In this document: positions 44,916 to 56,519 of the stretch, piece after piece
How the letters are laid out: the number at the start of each line of letters is the position of its first letter
How positions within the stretch are numbered: position 1 is the stretch's first letter
Source of the DNA: Prorocentrum cordatum
Lineage: Eukaryota; Sar; Dinophyceae; Prorocentrales; Prorocentraceae
NCBI GenBank assembly: GCA_963575745.1
Contig: CAUYUJ010004603.1
Coordinates: forward strand, 148,728 to 212,727
Length of the DNA: 64,000 nt
Direction of reading: 5' to 3'
Made by a program: the position numbers and the translations under genes
The notes under the pieces: model-generated
Database searches by the model: none
Told to the model about the DNA's origin: nothing
The model's input: only the letters and a program-made list of their open reading frames with translations

Positions 44916-45003
44916 CTCGTCCAGCGGGTGCAGCGCGTCGGCCGTGCGCAGCGCGCCGTAGGCGCCCATTTGGGGGCGGCGGCAGCGCCCGACCACGACG
45001 ACG
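44916..45003 (-). CDS. Putative FHA-domain gene, exon 1 (partial, 5' limit uncertain)
   Basis: Minus-strand open stretch with almost every third codon position G or C, reading VVVVGRCRRPQMGAYGALRT and on to ADALHPLDE. I place its end at a GC donor (GAG|GCCGGC), which joins in frame to exon 2; an alternative junction about 11 bases further gives ...GCRTCIGR. The 5' end is unclear: a long C tract lies just upstream on the coding strand, there is no obvious AG close by, and the internal ATG at 44,969 could be a start. Element P3 is inserted 28 bases after the donor. The exon call rests on codon bias and on joining smoothly to the FHA core; this part shows no recognisable domain itself. Confidence 0.5.
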
Positions 45004-45302
45004 GGGGGGGGGCGGGGGGGGGGGGCCCGGCCGAGGGGCAGCGGGGCTGGGAGCACCCTGGCCGATGCTCGCGGCGCTTCTTTCTGCGACTCCAAGGACG
45101 CCAGCGCATCATGATGGGCCAAGGCGCCAGGATCAGGTTTTTCGGCTCCACGAAGAGAGCCAGCCCTTCTGGGGCCTGCTGCCCGTGTTTTTCATTTTGG
45201 TGCACGCGACGTCTGGCGCCATCACCGACCACTCGCCACGCTTTAAGCCGTGACCTCTACGCTCGAGGATCGAGGCGGAAACTGCGTGAGTGCGCCCTGG
45301 GG

Positions 45303-45440
45303 CTGACTCTGGGGGGGTTTGAGCGACAAATAAAAAACAATACCCCCCCCCAACAATCAAAAACACTGAACAAATCGTCCCCGTATTATTTTTTGACTAT
45401 TTTTCAATATTCCCCCTGTAGAGGGACAGGCCCGACTGAA
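45303..45440 (+). mobile_element. Family B TIR element (left end decayed)
   Basis: Good right end (AGAGGGACAGGCCCGACTGAA) and centre TCGTCCCCGTATTA; duplication CCCTGGGG/GCCTGGGG, 7 of 8. Confidence 0.7.
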
Positions 45441-45643
45441 GCCTGGGGCCACCGAGCTCTGCGCATCGCGCCCCGCAGTGCGCGGTTGCCTACGCGCCCT
45501 CGTGCCCTCGCGCCGCCGAGCCTTGGACCAACCATTCTGGCCCAGCCACGCCGCGTGAAGCACGGCCATCTTCGCGCCCCCTAGGGATGACCTAGGACCT
45601 TGGCTTAAGTCGGGCCTGTCCCCCTACAGGGGGATTTTCGACG

Positions 45644-45706
<63 letters not shown>

Positions 45707-45731
45707 AAACATGCTCCAAAATAACAGAAAA

Positions 45732-46121
45732 TCGGAGGTTGGGGGGTGAGATCGAAGTGGAACGGAGAGCCCCCCTACCGGGAAATCGATTTCGGTTTCG
45801 TGTTCGTGCGTGCCGTGCGGGCGAGGCGAAGCTGCGTGGGCGGGCGAGAGAAAGTCTCCTGTGGCTGAGGCGCGGCCGGAGCAAGAGAATCTTGACCGGG
45901 CGGCCGGTACCCCGCGGTGTCCCGCCGGTGTCCCGCTGGTGTCCCGTCTGGCTGAGGCGCGGCCGGGGCAAAAGAACCTTGACCGGGCGGCCGGTGCCGC
46001 GCGGTGTCCCGCCGGTGTCCCGCTGGGGTCCCTTCGGTGTCCCGTCGGTGTCCCGATGATGACGTGGATGATTATGATGATAATGATGATGGTGATGATG
46101 AAGATGGTAATGACGATGAGA

Positions 46122-46195
<74 letters not shown>

Positions 46196-46222
46196 GATTA
46201 TGATGATGATGCTAATGATGGC

Positions 46223-46273
<51 letters not shown>

Positions 46274-46317
46274 AATAATGATGATGATGGTGTCGTTGAT
46301 GATGATGATGATCATGC

Positions 46318-46353
<36 letters not shown>

Positions 46354-46585
46354 CGTCGATTGTGAGATCGATTGTGATATCGATAGTGAGACCGAATGTG
46401 AGATCGATTGTGCGATGCTGGTGGTGATGATGGCCATGATGGTGATGATGATTGTGATGATGATGACGACGTTGATGATGATGATTGATCGCTCATACTG
46501 GCATTGTCACAACAGCATTCACCACTGTTGCCCATTGCTGCCCCCCCCCAAACCTCCTTATCACCCGCAGGGTGGTCGTATAGGT
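45732..46585 (-). mobile_element. Family Q composite repeat (copy 2)
   Basis: Reverse complement of the copy at 17.4 kb over both unique flanks, the GGTGTCCC repeats, the ATG/GAT array and the 12-bp units; sits inside a family B element. Confidence 0.85.
46060..46360 (+). repeat. GAT microsatellite of Q2
   Basis: GATGAT array with minor variants. Confidence 0.9.
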
Positions 46586-47001
46586 AATATAAAAATGAAA
46601 ATAATTTAAAATTGTCCCCGCACTAGTTTTGTTGGTGTATATTTTAATATTCCTCCTGTAAGGGGACAGGCCCGACTTCAACCTAGGCTGGCCCCCCTCG
46701 CCCGCCGACTGTCTCCGCATTCAGAGAAATCGTCCGCCGCCACGCTCGGAGGTGGCATCTTCACCGCGGAGTCCTGGTCAGAGCGCGCCCCCAGCGGAGT
46801 CCTGGACGCAGCGGCCTCGGTGTCACGCTGTCCCCCCATACGACCAACGACGACAGGTCGGGCCCACCCACTGGGGTAGGGAGGCATGGCTGCTGCAGCG
46901 CGACTGGACAGCAGTCGCATCCCGAACCCTGCTTGGGGGGAACTGTGGCCGTTCAGCGCGCATCCGGTCCTGCCCACTCCGACCGGAAGCGCCATGATAT
47001 A

Positions 47002-47214
47002 CAGTGAAAACGTATAGTAAGGACGCGTGGTAAGGACGCAAGACCCTTGGAGGCCGAAATTGAAGTATTCTGGGCGGCAGGCGGCCAAACCCCCAGGGAA
47101 CCTGAGAAACTGGCCTGCGAACATTGCTAGGGACGGGCCGCAGAGGCTGAGGCAGGCAAGGACCCAAGGGTACCCTTGAAAAAAGTCGTTTGTCCTTACT
47201 ATGCGCGTTGACTG
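47002..47214 (-). mobile_element. Family M TIR element
   Basis: CAGTGAAAACGTATAGTAAG to CTTACTATGCGCGTTGACTG; inner GACGCAAGACCCTTGGAGGC and AAGGGTACCCTTGA shared with family L. Confidence 0.72.
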
Positions 47215-48600
47215 TAACCTGGGCGGGCAAGCGCGGAAGTGCAGCACGCATGCAGCACTGGTCCACCCCGGCGCGCTGCCGCCGATGCTGCGGCGGATCG
47301 CGCTGTGGTTCCGCCCTCCCTCCTCCCCTCTCCTTTCTTCCTCCTCTTCATACAATGGAGGCCTTCTGCGGAGATCCAACAGTACCCATACCGCTGCTCC
47401 CCGGACCTCTCCCGCGGTGCGCTCTGACCAAAGTCTGGGCCTCCGAGAAAGCCCACAAAGGGGAAAACGATCGGAGGCTAGCCGTATGGGCACCTTTCCC
47501 TCCTCTGACCTTCCTCCCCCTCCTTCTCCCTCCTCGTCATAGTTTCTCCCCTGCCTCCAGATCACTATCAGACCTGGACGAAAACACCTGCGCAAATGCA
47601 GCGCACGGGCGCCTGAGCGCTCGCACTCGGGGGCACCAACTGCGGAGACGGTGGGCAGGTCTTGTCGTCGCGGCGCGGCGGAGGCAATCCGCTCAGTTGC
47701 TCGAGTTGTCGGGGACGCGCGACTCACTCGCAGTCCTGCTGCAAAGGGTTTCAGAACGAGCGCGCCCGAACAGCCCGCCGGGGCTGAAGTGACCTGGCAA
47801 CGGACGCGGGACGGCATCACGGCCTCGCCCAGAGGCCGAAGCCAGGGCTGCAGGCGGTGGAAACGTGCAGAACAACGTGAACCAGTACACCAAGAAGAGG
47901 GTCTACGGACTGCAAGAGCAGGAGTATTCGGTTGTCCGTCAAGTTGCCGGGATCGCCAGGCTTTGCTGCAAAGGGCTGGCGCCAGCTGGATGCAGGACCA
48001 AGATGGTCCAGGCGAAACCTCAAGAAATTTTCACAGAGCTGCGCCGACACGCGTAGGCCGCAGAAAAATGCTGTCTGTAACCGGCCACCGTGGTGCTGAC
48101 GACTGCCGAGGCGGTGCCAGCAGAGGCTGGGAGCGCCAGCTCGGAGCGGGCGGCGACAGCGGCCCAAGCGGCACCATGGCAATCATTCACTGTCCCTGGG
48201 CGCGTGGCTGTCTTCGCCTGCAACCCACTCGCGACCCACCCGCGACCCAACCGCCAACAACCCCGCGCCCTCCCCCTCACCCTGATCCTCACCCTTCTCC
48301 ACAACTGCGGGAGGCTACGCATTCCTCCATTAGGGGCAAATCCCCTGTGCGAAGGCTCCCCAAGTCTTTGAGCAGGAACGGACCGTCCCTGCATTCCTAG
48401 AGGCCTACCACTGCATTTTCTTAGAGTCCAACAACGTTTTTAGATCATGAGCCTTAGATCCAACAACGTTCTTATCCAAAATAATGCTCTTATACCAAAA
48501 GCCCGACGTATCCAAACAAAACGGTCTCAGCCAGAGATGCTTATACTCTAAGAACACGTCGCGCAGACCAGAAAAAGTTATCAGACCAATATTGGTAAGC
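47215..48600. other. Unassigned, possibly partly coding
   Basis: Plus strand 47,865-48,056 reads NNVNQYTKKRVYGLQEQEYS then a short tail to a stop. This may be an exon fragment, but nothing else supports it. Confidence 0.3.
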
Positions 48601-48605
48601 CTATA

Positions 48606-48759
48606 CAGTCGAACTTGATTGGACAGGACACGCGAGAGGACACAAGACCCTTCCGAGGGCCACATTGCCATAGGAATGTAAGAAAGCATTGGTCGCGAAG
48701 CTCAGGACACAAGGGTACCCTTGATTTAACAGGGTCGACCTACTAATCAGGGCCGACCG
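48606..48759 (+). mobile_element. Family L element
   Basis: CAGTCGAACTTGATTGGACA to CAGGGCCGACCG; same inner motifs as the other L copies. Confidence 0.78.
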
Positions 48760-48774
48760 TAGGCAAGCCAAGAC

Positions 48775-48931
48775 TTGGTCGGGCCTGTCCCCTACAGGCC
48801 GATTTTAGCCGAACAATGAAAAATAGTCAAAGCATACCCTAAAATCTTCGGAAGTGGTCACAAAAGGATCGTCCCCAGACTGTGTTTGCACTGCTTTTGA
48901 ATATTCCTGTGGAGGCACGGGCCCGACTGAA
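48775..48931 (+). mobile_element. Family B TIR element (copy 16)
   Basis: TTGGTCGGGCCTGTCCCC to GCACGGGCCCGACTGAA, exact duplication GCCAAGAC. Confidence 0.88.
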
Positions 48932-48968
48932 GCCAAGACACCTCGCCACTGCTTGAAATTCCCCCCCC

Positions 48969-49127
48969 TTGTCAGCCTGGAACATCTCCCTATCCCTATG
49001 CTGGGCATCTCCTCATCACGATGCCAATCTTAGGGATTCCCCTTATTTTTTGAGGGCGCATCCCTACGATTGTCACCGCTTTTTGGCGTGTCAATCTTAA
49101 GGATAGGGATACGTTCGAGGCTGGTAA
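48969..49127 (+). mobile_element. Family D TIR element flanked by 33-bp direct repeats
   Basis: TTGTCAGCCTGGAACATCTC to TTCGAGGCTGGTAA. The 33 bases at 48,936-48,968 and 49,128-49,160 match except for two positions and touch the element. Confidence 0.82.
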
Positions 49128-49159
49128 AGACACCTCGCCACTGCTTGACATCCCCCCCC

Positions 49160-49590
49160 CGCCTCGACCGCACCGCTTCGCGAGGCCGCTGCGCACGCTC
49201 CGGCCGCGCGCCGGCCACCGCGGCCCGCGGCGCGGCCCTCCGCCGCCCCGCGGGCCCCGCCGCGCACCGCGCAGAGCGCCCTCCGCGCCCGCGCCGCGCC
49301 CGCGCCGCGCCGCGCGCGGCGCCCTCGGCGCCCTCGGCGCCTGCGCCTCGGGCGGCCGCGCCCTCCGCCGGCGCCCGCCGCGCGGCCGCGAGGGCGGGCG
49401 CGCGAAGGCGGGGCCTCGGAGGGCGCCCGCGGCGGGGGCCGCGGGCGGGCAGCGAGGGGGCTCTGCAGGCGTCGAGGCGTCGGAGGTCGCCGGGGGCACG
49501 GCCGGCGCGGGGGCGGCGGGCGCCGCCCCTCGCGGCGGCGAGTCGCCCGCTCCGTGTCCACGACGATCCTGTCGGGCGGGGGTGGCGGGG
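49160..49590 (-). CDS. Candidate alanine/proline-rich coding stretch
   Basis: About 430 bases of extremely GC-rich, non-tandem sequence between elements D2 and L3. The minus strand reads DSPPRGAAPAAPAPAVPPAT and onward through a long open frame; another frame gives DRIVVDTERATRRREG after a CAGG. It may be a low-complexity exon or only GC-rich DNA. Confidence 0.2.
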
Positions 49591-49643
49591 GGCCGCTCGC
49601 GGCCTCGCAGGCAGCAAGGCCTGTCCCCGCACGGTAGCATGTG

Positions 49644-49797
49644 CAGTCGGACTCGATTGGACAGGACACGCGAGAGGACACAGGACCCTTCCGAGGGTCA
49701 CATGGCCATAGGGATGCAGGAGGCACGGGTCGCGAGACGCAAGACACAAAGGTACCGTTGAGTTGGCAGGGTCAACCTACTAATCCGGGCCGACTGT
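49644..49797 (+). mobile_element. Family L TIR element
   Basis: CAGTCGGACTCGATTGGACA to CCGGGCCGACTG; flanks TAGCATGTG/TAGCATGCG match at 8 of 9. Confidence 0.83.
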
Positions 49798-50001
49798 AGC
49801 ATGCGAGCCGTCCCTGGCATCCTCGCGCCATGAAAAATCACGACGGACATAGTTTGACAAGTTTCGGCGTCTGGGGGCTCCCTGGGTCACCAGGCCTCAG
49901 GACCGTCAAAAAGCGACCCGGGATGAAAAGCCAGTCCTCCGGAAAGGGAGCTACTTCGTGAACATAAAAATCTCGACGTCCGATGCATGGGTTCGGTGAG
50001 T

Positions 50002-50184
50002 GCGAGGCGGGGATCTACCCATGACCACCGCCAAGGAACCGACGTCCTGGCTCACCAGCGGGCGTGACGTAGATACAGACATATTCGGGCCCTGGGGTCC
50101 CGAATATGTCCATGTCCACCGCCTGCCGGGGTCCCCGAAGCTCGACACCCTGCAGGCGGTGGTTATGGATGAACCCCCGCCTCG
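50002..50184 (+). mobile_element. Family K TIR element
   Basis: GCGAGGCGGGGATCTACCCA and the complement at the right (GGATGAACCCCCGCCTCGC), with internal ATATTCGGGCCCTGG hairpin. Confidence 0.75.
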
Positions 50185-50189
50185 CTCGA

Positions 50190-51000
50190 CAGCGATCCCG
50201 CGCGACTGCTCGTGCCCAAGCGAGGCAGGACGCGGTCGGCGTCTGGCTGGTGGTTTCTGGACTCCCTTAGGCTGCGACTCCTGGTCGTGGGAGCGATTCG
50301 GCCAGAGGAAGCCACGATTGGGGGTTCATCAAAGGGCCAGGTCGAGCTGGGTATCATGCACGAGTATGAGGCCGGATCGAGTTGGCGTGGGCCGAACAGG
50401 CCCGGACTTCAACCAGAGATGCACCCCAGCCCGATGCTCGATGTTCAGCATTTCAGGAGTTGCAGCCCAATTCCAGGCAGGGGGGAGGGAGACCACTCCA
50501 GATCTGTGTCGTTCAGAATTGGTGATGGCATGTTCGCCATGATGGATGGCAAAATTTCACATACGTATCATGTTGTCGTCAAACGAGCTCTTCTCAACCG
50601 CGCGTCCTCGAACACGAATCAGGACGAGCAAACACCTAGGACGCCGATGAGGAGGAGGAGGAGGAGGAGGAGGAGGAGGAGGGAAGATGTGATAAAGAGA
50701 AGGTAGGGAGAGAGGTCAAGGTCACTGTGCAACTTATCGGAGTTCTGGACGTCAGGGTTTCATTTGGTCGCGGGCCCAGGCAGGGCACTCTCACCAGTCG
50801 CGGCCTGGCGGGGCTTCTCGGGAGGGGTGGAGGGGCAGGCAACCTAGTAAATGAAGTGGTGCTCCGAGATTGCCATGCCGCAATCTGGCGGGGCCTCCCT
50901 GGATGTCTGACGAAACCTGATACAATTTGCTGGCCCAACGGGCCAAGGGCGTACTATAATCTCTGCCCCCCGTCACGTATGCCAGAACTCCTGGGGGGCT
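50190..51000. other. No recognisable feature
   Basis: A GGA run at 50,650-50,680 only. Confidence 0.5.
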
Positions 51001-51389
51001 GCCTTCAGGGCCTTCAAGAGCGTCTCAAAAGGCCCTCAAGGCGGTCTAAGCGGGCCCAGTGTCACCGGAAGTCGTTCCAAGATGCTCAAGATAGCCTCCA
51101 GACGGCTTGAACCGCCTCCAAGACGGCAGAACATGCCTCCAAGACCACTCCCAACAAGCCATCTAGAGGCACAAACATCAACGATTTGCATCTGGTTCTT
51201 GAAGGCTTTCAGTGTTCTCCTCTTTTCGGCCGCCGACGCTCTAAGGAGGCCCACGAAGCCCCTATACGATCGCTCCAAAACGGCCCATTCAGCCAACACG
51301 AGAGCCCCCGAACGGCTCGCGGGGACTCCAAGACTGCGCGCGAGAGGGGGCTCTGTCGGCGAGGGGGCCCCCCCCTCGAGGAGAGAGGG

Positions 51390-51510
51390 GGCTCCTCCCC
51401 CTCCTCCTCCTCCTCCTCTCCCTCCTCCTCCTCCTCCTCCTCCTCCTCCTCCCCCTTCCCCTCCTCCTCCCCCTCCTCCTCCTCCCCCTCCTCCTCCTCC
51501 TCCTGGATCC
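51390..51510 (+). repeat. CTC microsatellite
   Basis: CTC/CCCTCC run within family S sequence. Confidence 0.88.
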
Positions 51511-51524
51511 TCAGGGTTTCTTCC

Positions 51525-51905
51525 AAGGCGGGGCCAGAGAGCCCCAAGACGCCTTCAGGGAGACCCCTCGAGGCGGAGCCCCGACGGGCATTTCGAGCGT
51601 TCGGCCTCAAGACCGCCGCCAGAGCCCCCCCCCCCCGGCCTCCGACGAAGTGCTCTGTATAGGCATTCGGCCTCCAAAGCGCCCCCAGAGCCCTCCCCAG
51701 GCCCCCGAGGAGCTCCCAATAGGACCCACGAGGCTCCCAAGCGGCCCCCAGGGACCCCCCAAGAGGGACCAAGAGGTCCGCCCGAGGCGCCAATGGAGCC
51801 CAGCGAGGCATCCAAGGCGTCCCCAAGGGCCCCCAAAACTGCTGCACTGGAGCCCCCCGAGAACCCTCCGAAGAGACACCAAGAAGCATCCATGAGGACT
51901 CCCAC
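51525..51905 (+). repeat. Degenerate repeat tract (family S)
   Basis: Variants of GGCCCCCGAGGAGCTCC and CCAAGAGGGACCAAGAGG, loosely periodic. Confidence 0.5.
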
Positions 51906-52093
51906 CCACAGCCGCAGCAGCGCCGACCGGCAGCGCCGCATGGCCCACGAACGCGCACGCAGACGCCAATGATGGCACCACGCGGGCCGGCGGAGTGAGC
52001 GCAGCGATTTTAAGTAAGGTGGTGCGCAGACACCGTGCCGCAGTCTGGCGGGGCCGCCCTGGATGGGCGGGAGGGGCACGAGGCTTGGAGAGA

Positions 52094-52270
52094 GGTCAGG
52101 AAAGCAAGGGCATAAACATGATCTGTCGGAGGCTCGCGCGGATTTCTTGAATCCGCGCTGGGCCCCCCCTCCCCTGGGGCACGGAGCGTGCTGGTGCCAC
52201 AGACACGGGGGCCCAACGCAGATCCAAGAAACCTGCGCTGACCCCCAAAGTGCGTGTTGGAGGCCGCCTA
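52094..52270 (+). mobile_element. Family G-like hairpin (diverged)
   Basis: GCATAAACATGATCTGTCGG, GCGCGGATTTCTTGAATCCG and a decayed return arm. Confidence 0.55.
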
Positions 52271-52424
52271 GATGGGGTCCGAGTAGATGGGAACGCAGGA
52301 TCGCGCCGCATCGCCGATGCACTGGCGAAGTGGGTGTGGAGAAAATTGGGCTCCGCATCGCGTCGCATCGGCGATGCGGCGCGACCCTCTGACCCCATCT
52401 ACTCGGACCCCATCTAGGAGGCCT
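52268..52424 (+). mobile_element. Family H TIR element
   Basis: Terminal repeats TAGATGGGGTCCGAGTAGAT and ATCTACTCGGACCCCATCTA; inner CATCGGCGATGC motifs. Confidence 0.8.
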
Positions 52425-52714
52425 AGATATGTTTGTGTCCAGTTTCCTTCTTCGAGAGACGGGGAGAAATGAAGAGGCACGCGAGTCCAACGACGTGCCT
52501 TGGGCCTTAGGCCCTCAAGAGCCCTAAAGCCCCTTCCTGCTGGCAGCTGCTCCAACTCTTCCGGGGGGCACAGGAGCAAAACATTGCAAGATGTCTCGAG
52601 GCCGCTCGCGTGGCTCCAGGGGATCGCCGCGTGACATCTGGGATTCTGTTCTTAAACGGCCAAAGAAGCTCCATGGGGGTGCCAACAAGACCCCAAACGG
52701 GCTCAAGGATTCAA

Positions 52715-53935
52715 AACACATTGATTCCCAAGCCTCCTGTGTGTTGGGTCGTCGTTTTGAATTCGCAACACCGCGCCCCACATCGTCCCGCTCTTCCTGA
52801 CCTCCACGTCCGCCGCACTCATCCCTTCACTTCCTCATCCCAACGAAGGCATCATCATTCACATTTTCTTTTCGGCACTCGGTTGGGCACACCCGTCACA
52901 TGCTTCGTGGCCCCATAGGGAGCTCCACCAACGGCCCCAATGGCAGGGCCAGCATACGTACTCAGGTCCACTTTGGCGTGCCCCTCACACGGTTCGTGGC
53001 CCAATGAAGAGCTCACTGAAGGCCTCAGTGTCAGGGCCCGCAACTCGGGTCCACTTTGGCATACCCCTCACACGGTTCGTGGTCCCATAGGCAGCTCCAC
53101 CCAAGGACCCTATGGAAGGGCTCGCATGCGTACTCGTGTCCACTTTGACATACCCCTTACACGGTTCGTGGCCCCATAGGAAGCTCCACCCAAGGCCCCA
53201 GCGACAGGGTTCGCAAGCGTACTCGGGTCCACTTTGGCATACCCCTTACACTGAGCGTGGCCCCACAGGGAGCTCCACCCAAAGCCGCAGTGACAGGGCC
53301 CGGATGCGTACTCGGGTCCATGTTGGCACATTCCTCACACGTTTGGTTGCTCCAAAGGGAGCTCCACCCAGGCCCCAATGGCAGGGCTCGCGTGCGTACT
53401 CGTGTCCACTGTTGCGTGCAACTCACACGTCCCGTTGCCCCATAGGGAGCTCCACTGAAGGCCCCAATGGCAAGGCCCGCATGCGTACTCGGGTGCATTT
53501 TGGTACACCCGTCACACGCGTCGTGCCCCAATTGAGAGCTCAACCGAATGCCACAAATTGAGAGGCCCGCGTGCGTAGTCGGGTCCACTTTGGCACAGCC
53601 GTCACGCGTTTCGTGGCCCAATTGGAAGCTCCACCGAAGGCATCAGTGGCAAGGCCCGCATGCATACTTGGGTCCACTGTAATACATCCCTCACACGTTT
53701 CGTGGTCCCACAGGGAGCTCTACTGAAGGCCCCAATGGCAGGGCCCGCATGCGTACTCGGCATCATGTTGGCAAAGCCCTCACACGTGTCGTGGCCCAAC
53801 AGGGAGCTCCACCGAAGGCCCCAGTGGCAGGGGTACGGCGGTACCCCTGAACGAGTTCAGCTGCATTGAGCGGTCCTGCCGATAGCTTCCACGCGTGCAA
53901 CATGGGTTAGGTTCTTCGCCCGGGTAATTCCCGGC
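52715..53935 (+). repeat. U satellite carrier
   Basis: Left flank TGTTGGGTCGTCGTTTTGAA; about eleven units ending CGTACTCGGGTCCAC; right flank CTGCATTGAGCGGTCCTGCC and GGGTTAGGTTCTTCGCCCGG. Confidence 0.85.
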
Positions 53936-54930
53936 TGTTCCCCAATCCTCCTCTACGACAGGGGCCTCGTTTTAAATCCGCGGCACCGCGCGCCTGCTCT
54001 CTTCTCCTTCTCGTACTCCCCCTCCTCCTTCCGCTTCCAAAACATCATCGTTCTCCGTCTTCGCATGTCGGCACACCCCTCACGAGTTTCGCGGCGCCAC
54101 GGGGAGCTCCACCCAAGGACCCAAGGGCTGCGTCTGCATGGTGACTCGGGCCCAGTTCGGCACATCTCTCACACGCGTCGTGGCCCCATGGGGAGCTCAA
54201 CCCACGGCCCCAGTGGCTGTGTCCGCATGGTGACTCGAGTCCATGTCAGCACATCCCTCACACGCTTCGTGGCCCCATGGGGAGCTCCACGCAAAACCCC
54301 AGTGTCTGCGTCCACATTGGTGACTCGGGTCCATTTCGGCGCACCCGTCACAGGGTCCGTGGTCCCTCAGGGATCTCCACTCAATGCACCAGTTGATGCG
54401 TCCACATGGTGACTCGGGTCCGTTTCGGAACACCTCTCACGCCCTTCTTGGCCCCATAGGGAGCTCAACCCAGTGCCCTACTGGAATGGCTACGTCCGCA
54501 TGGCGATTCGGGTCCATGTTGGCACACCCCTCATACGTTGCGTGGCCCAGAGAGAACTCCAGCGAGGGCTCCACTTGCAAAATTCGCATGTGTTCTCGGG
54601 TCCGTTCCGGCACACACACACACACCTCCTACGCTTCGTGGCCACATAGGGAACTCCACCCAAGGCCCCGGTGGTAAGGTTCGCATTCGTACTCTGGTCC
54701 ATTTCGGCACTAGGAAGCTCCACCAAAGGCCCCAGTGGCTGCGTCTGCATGATGACTCGGATCCATGTCGGCACACCCCTCATACGCCTCGTGGTCCCAT
54801 AGGGAGCTCTACCCAAGTCCCCAGTGGCTGTGACTCGGGTCCATTCTTACGCACCCATGACACGTTTCGTGGCCCCATAGAAGCGGTTGGGCTCCTCTCC
54901 CGGCAATGGGTTTAACGTGCTTGCCGTCCC
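53936..54930 (+). repeat. U satellite carrier, head to tail with previous
   Basis: Left flank GGGGCCTCGTTTTAAATCCG; units of the GTGACTCGGGTCCA subtype; ends CGGTTGGGCTCCTCTCCCGG. Confidence 0.82.
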
Positions 54931-55076
54931 GGGCTTCCTGCACTCCGAGGCATCCCAAGAGTCCCCCAAGATCGCCCCAGGATGCCATGAGGGCCCCAAT
55001 GCAGCTCATCAGGCCTCCAACAGCGCCGCAAGAGGGGGGGGAAAAAGCGAAGAGGTTGTGGGAGCACATTCCAAAC

Positions 55077-55248
55077 TCGGCGGTGGACAACCCTCCCTTC
55101 AGTAGACCTCCCCTTAGTGAAAACGGCCTGGGACCGAAACCGACGGAACTGGACCCGCAAAAACGACGGCCGCGACGCCCTCTCGCGAGCCCGAAAACGG
55201 CCAATTCACTAATCGACGTGTCAGGGTAGGAAGTCTGTCCACCCCCGA
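55077..55248 (+). mobile_element. Family E TIR element
   Basis: TCGGCGGTGGACAACCCTCC to GTCTGTCCACCCCCGA with exact 5-bp duplication CAAAC. Confidence 0.87.
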
Positions 55249-55499
55249 CAAACAGATGGGAAACACGTGTCACGCCTCCGACAGCCTCTCAGAAGCGCCC
55301 AAAAGGGCGCCGAAGAAGCCTCCAGGAGGCCCCCGACCCGAGGGCCCTCTCGAGGGGCCTCCAGACGGCCCCTGCGAGGCATCCCGAGATGGACATCAGG
55401 CATTCAGGATGCCTCTAAGCCACGACCCAAGCACGGTGGCGGGGTGGGCCGAAGGCCACGGCATCCGCCGCTCCCTGTTGATTTACATCAGACGAATGC

Positions 55500-56130
55500 C
55501 TCGCTTGCTTGCTGGACTGCCACCCTTTTCCCACACCTCCTGCGTGGTGGGCTCTCGCTTTGAAATCGTAGCGCCCTGCGTCTAGCTACTTCTCCTCTGC
55601 TCCTCGCCTCTCCTTCTCGCTCGTCGCTCCACTTTCTCGTCATCGTCACGTCGCTTCCCATCACCACAATCACACTGGTGGCCCCATGGGAAGCTCTACC
55701 GAGGGCTCCAGTGGCAAGGTTCGCATGTGTACTCGAGTCCACTTCCGCACACCTCACACGCGTGGTGGCCCCATGGGGAGCTCCACCGCAGGCTCCAGTG
55801 GCAGGGATCGCATACGTACTCGCGCACCGTTCACATGCTCCGTGGCCCCATTGGGAGCTCCACCGAAGGCCTCAGTGGCAGGGCCCGCATGCGTACTCGG
55901 ATCCATAGGGAGCTCCAGCGAGGGCTCCAATGGCAAGGTTCGCGTGTGTACTCGGGCCCATTCTGGCCCACCCGTGATACGTTTCGTGACCCCCTAAGGA
56001 GGTGCACCGAAGGCCTTAGATGCAGGACTTGCATGTGTACTCGGATCCATTGTGGCACACCCCTCACATGGTTCTTGGCCCCATGGGGAGCTCCACCAAA
56101 GGCCCCAGTCTCAGGGCCCGCATGACAAAC
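55500..56130 (+). repeat. U satellite carrier
   Basis: Left flank GTGGTGGGCTCTCGCTTTGA; five or six units; broken at 56,130 by an unrelated stretch. Confidence 0.78.
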
Positions 56131-56519
56131 TGCTCGGTTCCCCGGCAGAATAGCACAACGCCAGTGGCGGCTACTGCATTTCATGATGTCGTTTGTTCTT
56201 GCCGGGGTACGCATGAGCCAGACAACCCCATCACGACCGTGACGCAGAAGCGGGATCGCAAGAATCCGCACGTCCGCATCACGACTGTGAAGAAGAGAGG
56301 TGCTTACACGAGGCGGTATCAGACAGAACATCACGTCAATTCTTCCTCCTTGACCTCCTCCTTTCTTCCGCTGCTGGTGTGACGGTAGCCGCCACGCAGC
56401 ATTGTGATCCACACTTGCTGTCCACCGGCGCACCCCGAATCAACATCATTCTGCATGATTTGTCCAGGCCTTGTGTATATATATATATATATATACACAA
56501 CGCTTCTTGCCGATGCGCC

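Larger units (their letters stand above)
45605..46680 (+). mobile_element. Family B element split by poly-A and a family Q insertion
   Basis: Left end TTAAGTCGGGCCTGTCCCCC and right end GGGGACAGGCCCGACTTCA lie about 1 kb apart, yet flanks ACCTTGGC/ACCTAGGC match at 7 of 8, so this is one element. Inside are a 61-base A run (45,644-45,704) and Q2. Confidence 0.8.
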
